From Gammaproteobacteria bacterium (GTDB lineage Bacteria > Pseudomonadota > Gammaproteobacteria > Xanthomonadales > SZUA-36): a stretch of DNA of 51,884 bases. Position numbers and translations under genes: made by a program. Below the pieces are notes generated by a model that saw only the letters and a program-made list of their open reading frames with translations, had not been told where the DNA came from and did no database searches. Numbering within the stretch: position 1 is the first letter of the stretch; each line of letters begins with the position of its first letter. The DNA lies in contig JAJFLB010000019.1 in the NCBI GenBank assembly GCA_021772915.1, positions 1 to 51,884 on the forward strand. The letters are read 5' to 3'. This document shows positions 46,281-51,884 of the stretch, piece after piece.

Positions 46281-47105
46281 GTGGCGAAATCATCTAAATC
46301 AATACTCATTGGGTCTGATTTTCATTTGGGAAATAAAGTAGCTCTCTGTTCAGAAGACCCACAAGTGGCAGATCAAGATAATCCATATGTTCCAAACAAA
46401 CTGCAGATGGCATTGTTACAGGTATTCAATGAAGCCAAAGATGACATTATAGAGAAACATCCCACGGCCTGGGTAATTAACGGAGAGCCAATAGACGGTG
46501 ATAATTACCATAGTGGAGGTGTAGGTACTTGGAGTCCTGATTTGAATGATCAGGTGAATGATTTTCAAAAACTATACAAGACACTCCCACAGCCAAAACA
46601 TCTGTTTCTAGTGAGAGGTTCTAACTATCACGTCATGGCTGGAAAGACTACACCGATTGAGGAGTTTGTAGCCAAGGAAATGAAGGCAGACCGACACAGG
46701 GCATACGCTGGAAAGGGGTTTACTGACTTTGAATGTAATATAGAGATGAACGGTAAGAACTTTAACTTTACACATCACGTAGGATTTGCACAGTGGGAAC
46801 AGTACAGACCGACATCAATAGCAAGGGAACTTGTAAAGATGCATTTTGAACACGGTAGAAGGGGCTGGCATACAGATGTGACAGTAAGATCACATGTGCA
46901 CTATTACGTGGAAGTTAGGTTTACACATACCAAGGGGTTTACAACTCCAGCCTGGAAGATGCCAGACTCGTTCATGTATCGCAGGGGAATACCCACAATA
47001 CCTGATGTTGGATTTATGGAAGTCATAGTAGAATCAAACGGCAAAGTGATTGTAGAGCCTCATATAATTGAGGTCAATGTAAAGCCAATGAGGTCACACA
47101 TATGA
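46281..47105 (+). CDS. calcineurin-like metallophosphoesterase
   Basis: 274 residues from GTG 46281. Motifs in order: SDFHLG (D13, H15), INGEPIDGD (about 66-74), RGSNYH (N115, H117), THHVG (H165/166) and RSHVHYY (H205, H207). These are the metal-binding blocks of phosphodiesterases such as Mre11/SbcD and YfcE-like enzymes. Such viral enzymes process DNA ends or nucleotides. It leads an operon with a winged-helix gene. The substrate is unknown; no Rad50/SbcC partner is seen. Confidence 0.85.
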   Translation: MAKSSKSILIGSDFHLGNKVALCSEDPQVADQDNPYVPNKLQMALLQVFNEAKDDIIEKHPTAWVINGEPIDGDNYHSGGVGTWSPDLNDQVNDFQKLYKTLPQPKHLFLVRGSNYHVMAGKTTPIEEFVAKEMKADRHRAYAGKGFTDFECNIEMNGKNFNFTHHVGFAQWEQYRPTSIARELVKMHFEHGRRGWHTDVTVRSHVHYYVEVRFTHTKGFTTPAWKMPDSFMYRRGIPTIPDVGFMEVIVESNGKVIVEPHIIEVNVKPMRSHI

Positions 47106-47401
47106 GACGTAGACTAGACGTTGAACTTCCCGAGATTGAAGATATCATGGAGAATCCAAGGGATTTAATTATGAAGTATTTTGAGACGCATGAATCTCTT
47201 GTATCCCCAATAGCAGAAGTACTTCTTGGCATGAAATCCAAATCTGCCAATTATTATCTTGATGCTATGATGAAAGAAGGCATATTGGCAGTTGAAACAA
47301 AACCAGTGAAATTAAAGAGCAATAAAGTACATAAACTTATGAAAGTATGGAGTCTAAATGAACCTGTTAAAAAGAAAGGAATTAAGAAGAGCCGTACTTG
47401 A
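47102..47401 (+). CDS. winged-helix protein, 99 aa
   Basis: ATGA overlap. PRDLIMKYFETHESLVSPIAE and SANYYLDAMMKEGILAVETKPV are helix-turn-helix plus wing. Basic tail KKKGIKKSRT. Probable transcription regulator or packaging-site binder given its closeness to the terminase. Confidence 0.6.
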   Translation: MRRRLDVELPEIEDIMENPRDLIMKYFETHESLVSPIAEVLLGMKSKSANYYLDAMMKEGILAVETKPVKLKSNKVHKLMKVWSLNEPVKKKGIKKSRT

Positions 47402-47528
47402 GGCAGCCAAGGAATGGCACGCAGACGAGATAGTCGCCATTCAGACTGAATTGAAAGGTATTGAGGAGTATCTCTCAGATGATTCTCATGACCCAGACTG
47501 CACCTGTATAAGGTGTGAAGACAAGTGA
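47358..47528 (+). CDS. helical Cys protein, 56 aa
   Basis: ATG 47358 starts inside the previous gene (44-base overlap). Amphipathic helix (RKELRRAVLEAAKEWHADEI) and a C-terminal CTCIRC. Probably expressed through coupling. No family is recognised. Confidence 0.45.
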   Translation: MNLLKRKELRRAVLEAAKEWHADEIVAIQTELKGIEEYLSDDSHDPDCTCIRCEDK

Positions 47529-47601
47529 GTTTGATTTGGATATAATCCCTGGAGAAAAGGTTACTCAGCCAGCACCAGAAGAGTATGACGAAGACGATTA
47601 G
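47515..47601 (+). CDS. acidic miniprotein, 28 aa
   Basis: GTG start overlapping the previous gene, AAGG upstream, ends YDEDD. Too short to be sure; it bridges two genes with overlaps at both ends. Confidence 0.25.
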   Translation: MKTSEFDLDIIPGEKVTQPAPEEYDEDD

Positions 47602-47827
47602 ACTTCAGGTAAAAATGTGGACTTGGAACGTCTACATACATGAAGGTGGAAAGACTACAGAGCAGATACAGAATGATATTAATGAATTTTTAAACAAACA
47701 TGAGTTTGATCCAGAATCATTCGAGATATTCGAGATGGGTGAAGGCGTAATATTTGCAAGGGTTTTGTACATCAAGCAGACCAAACGTACCCGCAAGAAC
47801 AGTGACAGACGTGATTCTCAGGGGTGA
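47585..47827 (+). CDS. hypothetical protein, 80 aa
   Basis: ATG 47585. Strand-helix-strand layout (IRLQVKMWTWNVYIHE, IQNDINEFLNKHEFD, GVIFARVLYIKQ) and a basic tail. A small ferredoxin-like or RNA-binding fold would fit. No family is recognised. Confidence 0.45.
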   Translation: MTKTIRLQVKMWTWNVYIHEGGKTTEQIQNDINEFLNKHEFDPESFEIFEMGEGVIFARVLYIKQTKRTRKNSDRRDSQG

Positions 47828-47851
47828 CATCTCTGTGGCAGCATTTACATT

Positions 47852-48139
47852 TCATTGCAGCAGATTTTCCATACTTGTATAATACTCTAGATATGTTTTG
47901 CCTAATGAGGTACATCTCCAATATTTTCTTGGTTCTATAGAATGAAATGTATCATTATTCACAAAATCATCAACACGTTCCAATAATCCTTTTTCAACTA
48001 ATAAATCAAGGATTGGGTTTGCAATACGTGAATAGAGGTTAGCCCTCATGATTATTTTACCGTAAGGAAGAGGAGAATCACATATTGTTAAAACATTGGC
48101 ATATATTGTATGGTTACAGCGATAAGGTTTTCTTTTCAT
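47852..48139 (-). CDS. minus-strand winged-helix regulator, 95 aa
   Basis: Reads leftward from 48139, overlapping the stop of the zinc gene upstream of it (ATGA). ANPILDLLVEKGLLERVDDFV and KYWRCTSLGKTYLEYY are the recognition region and wing of a PadR/MarR-like or archaeal winged helix; CNHTI lies near the N-terminus. Second gene of a two-gene minus-strand operon divergent from the terminase ATPase, so likely a regulator of late genes. Confidence 0.6.
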   Translation of the reverse strand: MKRKPYRCNHTIYANVLTICDSPLPYGKIIMRANLYSRIANPILDLLVEKGLLERVDDFVNNDTFHSIEPRKYWRCTSLGKTYLEYYTSMENLLQ

Positions 48140-48303
48140 GTTATTCTCATTACAATCCGCTTCTTGCGACCCTTGGAATGACGTGGACGGTGTCTAAGAG
48201 GATCACCACAGATAGGACATTTCATCAGTCCAAGGTCTCTCCATTTACGGCACGTCTGACAACGTGTGTTAGTATCATAGCTTTTGGCTGGCATGGTCAA
48301 CAT
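48136..48303 (-). CDS. minus-strand zinc-ribbon protein, 55 aa
   Basis: Starts at 48303 (or 48294); longer open frame to 48669 lies on the terminase and is a shadow. CQTC and CPICGD form a ribbon, followed by the very basic tail RHRPRHSKGRKKR. Zinc ribbon plus basic tail suggests nucleic-acid binding. Leads the minus-strand operon. Confidence 0.55.
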   Translation of the reverse strand: MLTMPAKSYDTNTRCQTCRKWRDLGLMKCPICGDPLRHRPRHSKGRKKRIVMRIT

Positions 48304-48349
48304 TGAGTAATTGGGTATATTAATTACATTGTAAATCAGTATTGACACA
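48304..48349. promoter_or_regulatory. divergent promoter with inverted repeat
   Basis: Only 46 bases separate the minus-strand operon from the terminase ATPase. GTAATT (48307-48312) and AATTAC (48322-48327) form an inverted repeat around GGGTATATT, which holds a TATA-like core usable in both directions. Likely operator for the adjacent winged-helix protein. Confidence 0.5.
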
Positions 48350-49369
48350 GTGCCAAAACAATCATTCAGAATACATGATGATGACGGACAGTACCTGGGA
48401 GAGGACACTGACATTATACAGCGACTTGCAATAGAGTTTCTAGACGAGTACAAGGTTACTGGTCTTGAGAACATTGAGGTACCTGATGATCCAGACGAGT
48501 TTCTCAAGGACTTTGGAGGTCTTCCACATCCGTCAAAGAAACAGGAAGACGGCATGCCCGTCATGATTACAGAATGGACGTGGTACCAGAAAGAGTCATG
48601 GGGTGACTTTAACTCCCTACAGGTCTCATCAAACAAAGTGGGAAAGACAACATCCCACATGATGAACACATTTCACTCCAGACTAAAGAAGAGGCACGCA
48701 GGCTTTGATGCAATGCTGGTAGCACAGAACCAAAAGATAGCAAACGACCACCTGCTCCATCTCAAGAGGCTTATCAGGTCATCACCGAAATACTGGCAGT
48801 TTGTAATCGAGAGACCAGAACATGAGTTATTCAAGGAGGAGAAATCCAAACTTGAAACATTATACGTTAGAAACCCATGGGATCCGCTCAGACCGTCAAG
48901 GATAATGGCGTTAGGAGGATCTGAGGCATCTGCATATTCATGGAAGAATGTGGACTGGATTCACATGTCAGATGTGACACAACTGACTTCCACTAACCAG
49001 AAGCTCTTCTTCGGTGCCCTGTTTTCCCGTCTTGCCAACACTGACGGTATTGCCAAAATTGAGACAATCCCTGGAGCCAAGGAAGGAGAGGTGTATAGAA
49101 TTTACAGGGAAATCAACCATATCCATTCACCTACTGATGACGATCTTGTTGAGGATGATTATGACTTGGCATCAACCTTCAAGTATGTAGAGGTCACAAT
49201 AGATGACGCAATCGAGGCTGGACTGGTAACAGAGGTGTACAAGAAAAAGATGATGAAGATACTCGACAAGAACACGTTTGACCAGATATTTATGGCAAAA
49301 TGGGTGGAGGTTGAGAACCAATGGTATGATGAAGAGTGGATTCAAACCGCAGATTATGGTGCAGACTGA
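48350..49369 (+). CDS. terL: large terminase, ATPase half
   Basis: 339 residues from GTG 48350 (leaderless). SSNKVGKT (93-100) is the Walker A motif. A DVTQLT region follows VDWIHMSD (201-208), the Walker B strand with Asp in place of the usual Asp-Glu pair. FFGALFSRLANTDG is the coupling/adenine region. The protein stops at ADYGAD, exactly where the nuclease domain of a normal large terminase would begin. That domain is encoded 7.5 kb further on the circle at 5096-5867. It powers DNA packaging through the portal. Whether the two halves assemble in trans is inferred. Confidence 0.8.
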   Translation: MPKQSFRIHDDDGQYLGEDTDIIQRLAIEFLDEYKVTGLENIEVPDDPDEFLKDFGGLPHPSKKQEDGMPVMITEWTWYQKESWGDFNSLQVSSNKVGKTTSHMMNTFHSRLKKRHAGFDAMLVAQNQKIANDHLLHLKRLIRSSPKYWQFVIERPEHELFKEEKSKLETLYVRNPWDPLRPSRIMALGGSEASAYSWKNVDWIHMSDVTQLTSTNQKLFFGALFSRLANTDGIAKIETIPGAKEGEVYRIYREINHIHSPTDDDLVEDDYDLASTFKYVEVTIDDAIEAGLVTEVYKKKMMKILDKNTFDQIFMAKWVEVENQWYDEEWIQTADYGAD

Positions 49370-49417
49370 ATTAAAATTGACCTAAACTTTTAAGACGGAA
49401 TTTTGTATTGTCAGTGT

Positions 49418-49525
49418 ATGACTGAACAATCAGAGTGCAAATCACATGAAACAAATTATGAATTTAGTGAAGAAGATATAATACTATGTAAAAATTGCAA
49501 TAAGGTTTTGTGGTGTCTAGAATGA
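49418..49525 (+). CDS. zinc miniprotein, 35 aa
   Basis: Leaderless-type ATG with ACTTTTAAGA about 30 bases upstream. C-x-H plus CKNC and a last CL provide a metal site. ATGA overlap to the next gene. First cistron of the cassette that interrupts the terminase. Confidence 0.45.
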   Translation: MTEQSECKSHETNYEFSEEDIILCKNCNKVLWCLE

Positions 49526-49788
49526 ATAACGCACAATTTAATCATCAGGTTAATCGAACAAAATTAACTGATGAAAATTTCAGAGTAAAATTAAGAGAGG
49601 GAATAGATGGTCACTGGTATCAATATCTTAGAATGGAAGATGGGTTTGAGGATGGAATTGTCTACGGTCATCTTAAACATCAAATTCTAGACGACCAAGA
49701 GATAGTGGAAAAACTCATTGAGCACAAAAAAACCTGTATAACATCATTCTGCTTTTGCGAGACATTAAGGAGAAACAGTAAAGTTTGA
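49522..49788 (+). CDS. hypothetical protein, 88 aa
   Basis: ATG 49522 overlaps the previous stop and is preferred to GTG 49510. Charged, helical, with GIDGHWYQYLRMEDG and a terminal Cys group CITSFCFC. TTGA overlap to the dehydrogenase gene. No family is recognised. Confidence 0.5.
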   Translation: MNNAQFNHQVNRTKLTDENFRVKLREGIDGHWYQYLRMEDGFEDGIVYGHLKHQILDDQEIVEKLIEHKKTCITSFCFCETLRRNSKV

Positions 49789-50504
49789 CTGATCTTATCA
49801 TCGGATTGGGTGAGGTAGGTACAGCACTTTATCAGCTTCTTGAAGAAAGAGAAATACAATGTGAGACATATGACAATGCCCTAGAACCATCCAGACTAGT
49901 AAAAAATGATATTGATATAAGTCCAGAATTTATGCATGTTTGTATACCATACAATGATAATTTTACGAATTCAGTTATTGATTATATTGACCATTTCATT
50001 CCAAAGGCAGTAATACTTCACAGTACAGTACCAGTAGGTACTACTGCAATTATAGCACGTCATATAGAGGGAAAGATTCCAATATTCTACTCACCAATAC
50101 GTGGGGTACATGAGAGATTACTGCTTGATCTTAAACGGTATCAAAAATTTATTGCACCACAGTGGTTACAGTGTGAGGAGGCACTTGCTCTTAGGTTTGT
50201 GGATTTGGTATGGGTCGGAAGTACAGACGCACTTGAACTCACCAAACTCATGGAGACAACATATTATGGATACCTTATCGCCTTTAGAAAGGACGTGGAT
50301 AAGAAATTCGTGGATATGAAGTTAGATCCAGAGGTATTCTGGACGTTCTGTGAGGAGGTGCATGAGTACCTTACAAACCGACCAGTAATGTTCAATGATG
50401 GGGAACCAATCGGAGGACATTGTGTAATTCCTAACCTTAAATTGCTTCCAGATAACTTTGAGATGTATAAGGGGATTGTAGGAAAATGGGCGAAGAAAGA
50501 CTAG
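49785..50504 (+). CDS. nucleotide-sugar-dehydrogenase-like protein, 239 aa
   Basis: TTG start in a TTGA overlap. IIGLGEVGTALYQLL is a Rossmann dinucleotide loop (GxGxxG). HVCIPYND and ILHSTVPVGTT match the conserved segments of UDP-glucose/GDP-mannose dehydrogenases. KLMETTYYGYLIAF resembles the helix after the catalytic domain, and GEPIGGHCVIPN is like the GGHCIPVDP catalytic-Cys motif. At 239 residues it lacks the C-terminal domain of classic enzymes (about 400). It probably oxidises a nucleotide sugar to a uronate or acts in a related NAD step. Confidence 0.75.
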   Translation: MTDLIIGLGEVGTALYQLLEEREIQCETYDNALEPSRLVKNDIDISPEFMHVCIPYNDNFTNSVIDYIDHFIPKAVILHSTVPVGTTAIIARHIEGKIPIFYSPIRGVHERLLLDLKRYQKFIAPQWLQCEEALALRFVDLVWVGSTDALELTKLMETTYYGYLIAFRKDVDKKFVDMKLDPEVFWTFCEEVHEYLTNRPVMFNDGEPIGGHCVIPNLKLLPDNFEMYKGIVGKWAKKD

Positions 50505-51019
50505 CGTTCATCAGGAAACTGGTGAAGGAGAGAGGGTTAAACGAAAAAGATGTAGATGATTTAGAGTTTGTAGAATTTACTGATGAAAAGACCTGTTTGA
50601 TTCAAGAAGGTGTGTTACTTGGAATGGACGGATTCGGATATGAGCAGAATGAGGACGGAGAGTATGAGAAATTCCCACATTATGGCAAAGTAATCATTGG
50701 ACCATTCGTTGATATTTACTCTGGTACATCAGTACAACGTGGCACATTAGGGGACACCATAATATCCAGAGGCACCAAGATTTCAGGCCATTGCAGGATA
50801 GGACATGGCTCATTGATTGGTGAGGACTGCCTTGTTGGTTCATTTTCAATAATCTGTGGATCTGCAGTACTAGGCGATAACGTGAAAACGGGTGAGTATG
50901 TCAGGGTGGCACCGCACGTTAAAGTTGGCAATAATGTCAATATTTCTTCATACACTAACGTAACTAAGGATGTACCTAACAACTCTCATGTCAGAGGAAA
51001 TCCTGGTAAACTGATATGA
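50486..51019 (+). CDS. hexapeptide acyltransferase, LpxD/WbbJ-like
   Basis: 177 residues overlapping the dehydrogenase gene by 19 bases. A left-handed beta-helix series runs from about residue 70 (KVIIGPFVDIYSGTSVQRG, ISRGTKISGHCRIGHGSLIG, VKVGNNVNISSYTNV) to the end GNPGKLI. The N-terminal about 65 residues are a helical and beta adaptor. Catalytic His of this family is probably within SGHCRIGHGS. Adds acetyl or a longer acyl group to an amino sugar. Followed at once by a zinc miniprotein. Confidence 0.85.
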   Translation: MGEERLAFIRKLVKERGLNEKDVDDLEFVEFTDEKTCLIQEGVLLGMDGFGYEQNEDGEYEKFPHYGKVIIGPFVDIYSGTSVQRGTLGDTIISRGTKISGHCRIGHGSLIGEDCLVGSFSIICGSAVLGDNVKTGEYVRVAPHVKVGNNVNISSYTNVTKDVPNNSHVRGNPGKLI

Positions 51020-51129
51020 AGTGCATGTGTATTTGTGACTGTTTTAGACAGGTCGATGATAACCAGCAGATTTGCCTGTTCTGTCAGGGCGGGATTCATA
51101 AGGGTGACAAGTTGGAGGATGAATCATGA
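51016..51129 (+). CDS. zinc miniprotein, 37 aa
   Basis: ATGA overlap. Unusually Cys-rich: CMCICDC then CLFCQ, six Cys in the first 25 residues. GGAGG for the MaoC-like gene lies in its end. Metal binding likely; function unknown. Confidence 0.45.
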   Translation: MKCMCICDCFRQVDDNQQICLFCQGGIHKGDKLEDES

Positions 51130-51548
51130 GAAAGTTCAATGTTGGAGATGAGTCAATAGCAAAGACTGTCATGGATTCATGGAAGAACGGTGTCTTTGGA
51201 GACCTTTCAGGTGACAGGAATCCAGTACATTTTGATGAGGAGAGGATGAAGAAAACCCGTTACGGAAAACCAATAGCAAACGGTATTCAGACACTTTCAC
51301 TTGTAGGGACTGCAATAGTTGACCTCTTCACCACCAATGACACAATGCCAATAGCAATAGAACAGCATAATTCCTTCATCAAACCTGTTTACATTAATGA
51401 TACAATCACTGCAATGGTTGAGATAATTGACAATCCTCAAGGTACTCCATTAAAAGATAATGAGTATTGGGTCGGATGCAAGGTTTTCAATCAGGATACG
51501 GAATGTGTGCTTGCAGCATCATTTAGGATTCGGGTGCTTAATGCCTGA
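51126..51548 (+). CDS. MaoC-like hotdog dehydratase
   Basis: 140 residues. GDLSGDRNPVHFDEE is the MaoC catalytic signature (Asp and His of the (R)-specific hydratase), followed by YGKPIANGIQTLSLVG, the hotdog helix. The family hydrates or dehydrates 2-enoyl/3-hydroxyacyl-CoA. Beside two hexapeptide acyltransferases it may prepare a 3-hydroxyacyl or related group for a sugar. Ends 8 bases into the next acyltransferase gene. Rare in viruses. Confidence 0.85.
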   Translation: MRKFNVGDESIAKTVMDSWKNGVFGDLSGDRNPVHFDEERMKKTRYGKPIANGIQTLSLVGTAIVDLFTTNDTMPIAIEQHNSFIKPVYINDTITAMVEIIDNPQGTPLKDNEYWVGCKVFNQDTECVLAASFRIRVLNA

Positions 51549-51884
51549 TATTGCAAAAACTGCAGTAATCGGTAACAATGTTACCATGGGATTGGATATT
51601 GTGATTTCACATTTTGTTGAGGTTCGTGATCATTGTACGATAGGTGAAGGAACTCGTATTGGAAGCCTCTCAGTACTTGCAGAGGGAACGAAGATTGGAA
51701 AACATTGTATGATACATGGAGGAGCCTTCTTCGCAGACGATAGAAAACTCAATGGTGAGCATAATCCACCAATTATACGAGACAAGGTAAAATTCGGTAC
51801 CAACGTCAAGGTAATGGGGGGAATAGAGATTGGTGAAAATGCCATAATTGGAGCCAATTCTACAGTATTCAAAGATGTTCCAGC
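51541..51884 (+). CDS. hexapeptide-repeat acyltransferase, 5' part (continues at 2-211)
   Basis: ATG 51541 overlaps the MaoC-like stop. Begins MPDIAKTAVIGNNVTMG and runs through repeated [I/V]-G-x-x-x-x-[I/V] turns (FVEVRDHCTIGEGTRIG) into the terminal repeat; the remaining 69 codons follow at the start of the window, giving 137 residues. Left-handed beta-helix trimer using acyl-CoA. A putative His (KIGKHCMIHGGAFF) fits the active site. Acetylation or acylation of a nucleotide sugar is inferred. Confidence 0.85.
   Translation, partial: MPDIAKTAVIGNNVTMGLDIVISHFVEVRDHCTIGEGTRIGSLSVLAEGTKIGKHCMIHGGAFFADDRKLNGEHNPPIIRDKVKFGTNVKVMGGIEIGENAIIGANSTVFKDVP
51744..51884. repeat. terminal direct repeat, right copy
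   Basis: Identical to bases 1-141. Removing one copy leaves a 51,743-base circle in which the acyltransferase gene is intact. Confidence 0.95.

Noticed and set aside
48304-48669. Longer version of the minus-strand zinc-ribbon gene reaching into the terminase gene
   Set aside because: The extra part lies antisense to conserved terminase motifs; the ribbon protein is complete from 48303.
1-51884. Provirus with integrase and attachment sites
   Set aside because: No integrase, no flanking host genes and circular ends; the window is an entire viral genome.

Overview
The window is a complete, circularly mapping genome of about 51.7 kb from a tailed double-stranded DNA virus (Caudoviricetes-like, siphovirus-type gene set). 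Its host is most likely an archaeon, plausibly an ammonia-oxidising member of the Nitrososphaeria. The first 141 bases recur exactly as the last 141 bases, so the two ends are one locus, and the acyltransferase gene cut by the window edges is continuous across the join. The archaeal assignment is inference. It rests on TATA-like boxes lying 23-30 bases before many start codons (leaderless transcripts), T-tract terminators, abundant TTG/GTG starts and a very large set of tiny Cys-pair (zinc-ribbon) proteins. No tRNA, rRNA, CRISPR array, integrase, DNA polymerase, primase or helicase was recognised.

Layout. (1) About 49.4-51.7 kb plus 0-5.1 kb: a glycan/lipid-modification cassette with a nucleotide-sugar-dehydrogenase-like protein, two hexapeptide acyltransferases, a MaoC-like hotdog dehydratase, a PIG-L deacetylase (frameshifted), a SAM methyltransferase, a glycosyltransferase and an asparagine-synthetase-type amidotransferase without a glutaminase domain. 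(2) This cassette sits between the two halves of the large terminase: the ATPase half (48350-49369) and the RNase-H-like nuclease half (5096-5867). (3) 6.1-10.8 kb is the head module: portal, winged-helix protein, protease/scaffold-like protein, decoration-like protein and major capsid protein. (4) 10.9-28.7 kb is the neck, tail and adhesion module. It holds an HNH insertion, small membrane proteins, a fibre-like protein with sixteen 14-residue repeats, connectors, the tail tube, a G/GT chaperone pair with a canonical -1 slippery heptamer, a 999-residue tape measure, a baseplate hub carrying a LamG-like domain, and receptor-binding proteins. (5) 28.7-44.7 kb is an accessory/early region of dozens of short overlapping genes: zinc ribbons, RHH, AbrB and winged-helix DNA-binding proteins, an MT-A70 m6A methyltransferase, a C5-methyltransferase-like protein, a PD-(D/E)XK-like nuclease, HNH nucleases and a possible small terminase. 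(6) 44.7-49.4 kb holds a metallophosphoesterase, winged-helix genes, a two-gene minus-strand operon and the terminase ATPase.

Nearly all genes are on the + strand. Genes are packed with ATGA/TTGA/TAATG overlaps, and Shine-Dalgarno sites are often embedded in the 3' end of the preceding gene, so translational coupling dominates inside operons while leaderless promoters start them. With no replication enzymes visible, the virus presumably borrows the host replisome. The least ordinary features are the split terminase enclosing a surface-glycan cassette, two separate +1 frameshifts in conserved enzymes, the -1 frameshift in an archaeal-type virus, the 42-bp repeat array, and the repeat-bearing divergent control region at 31.5 kb.
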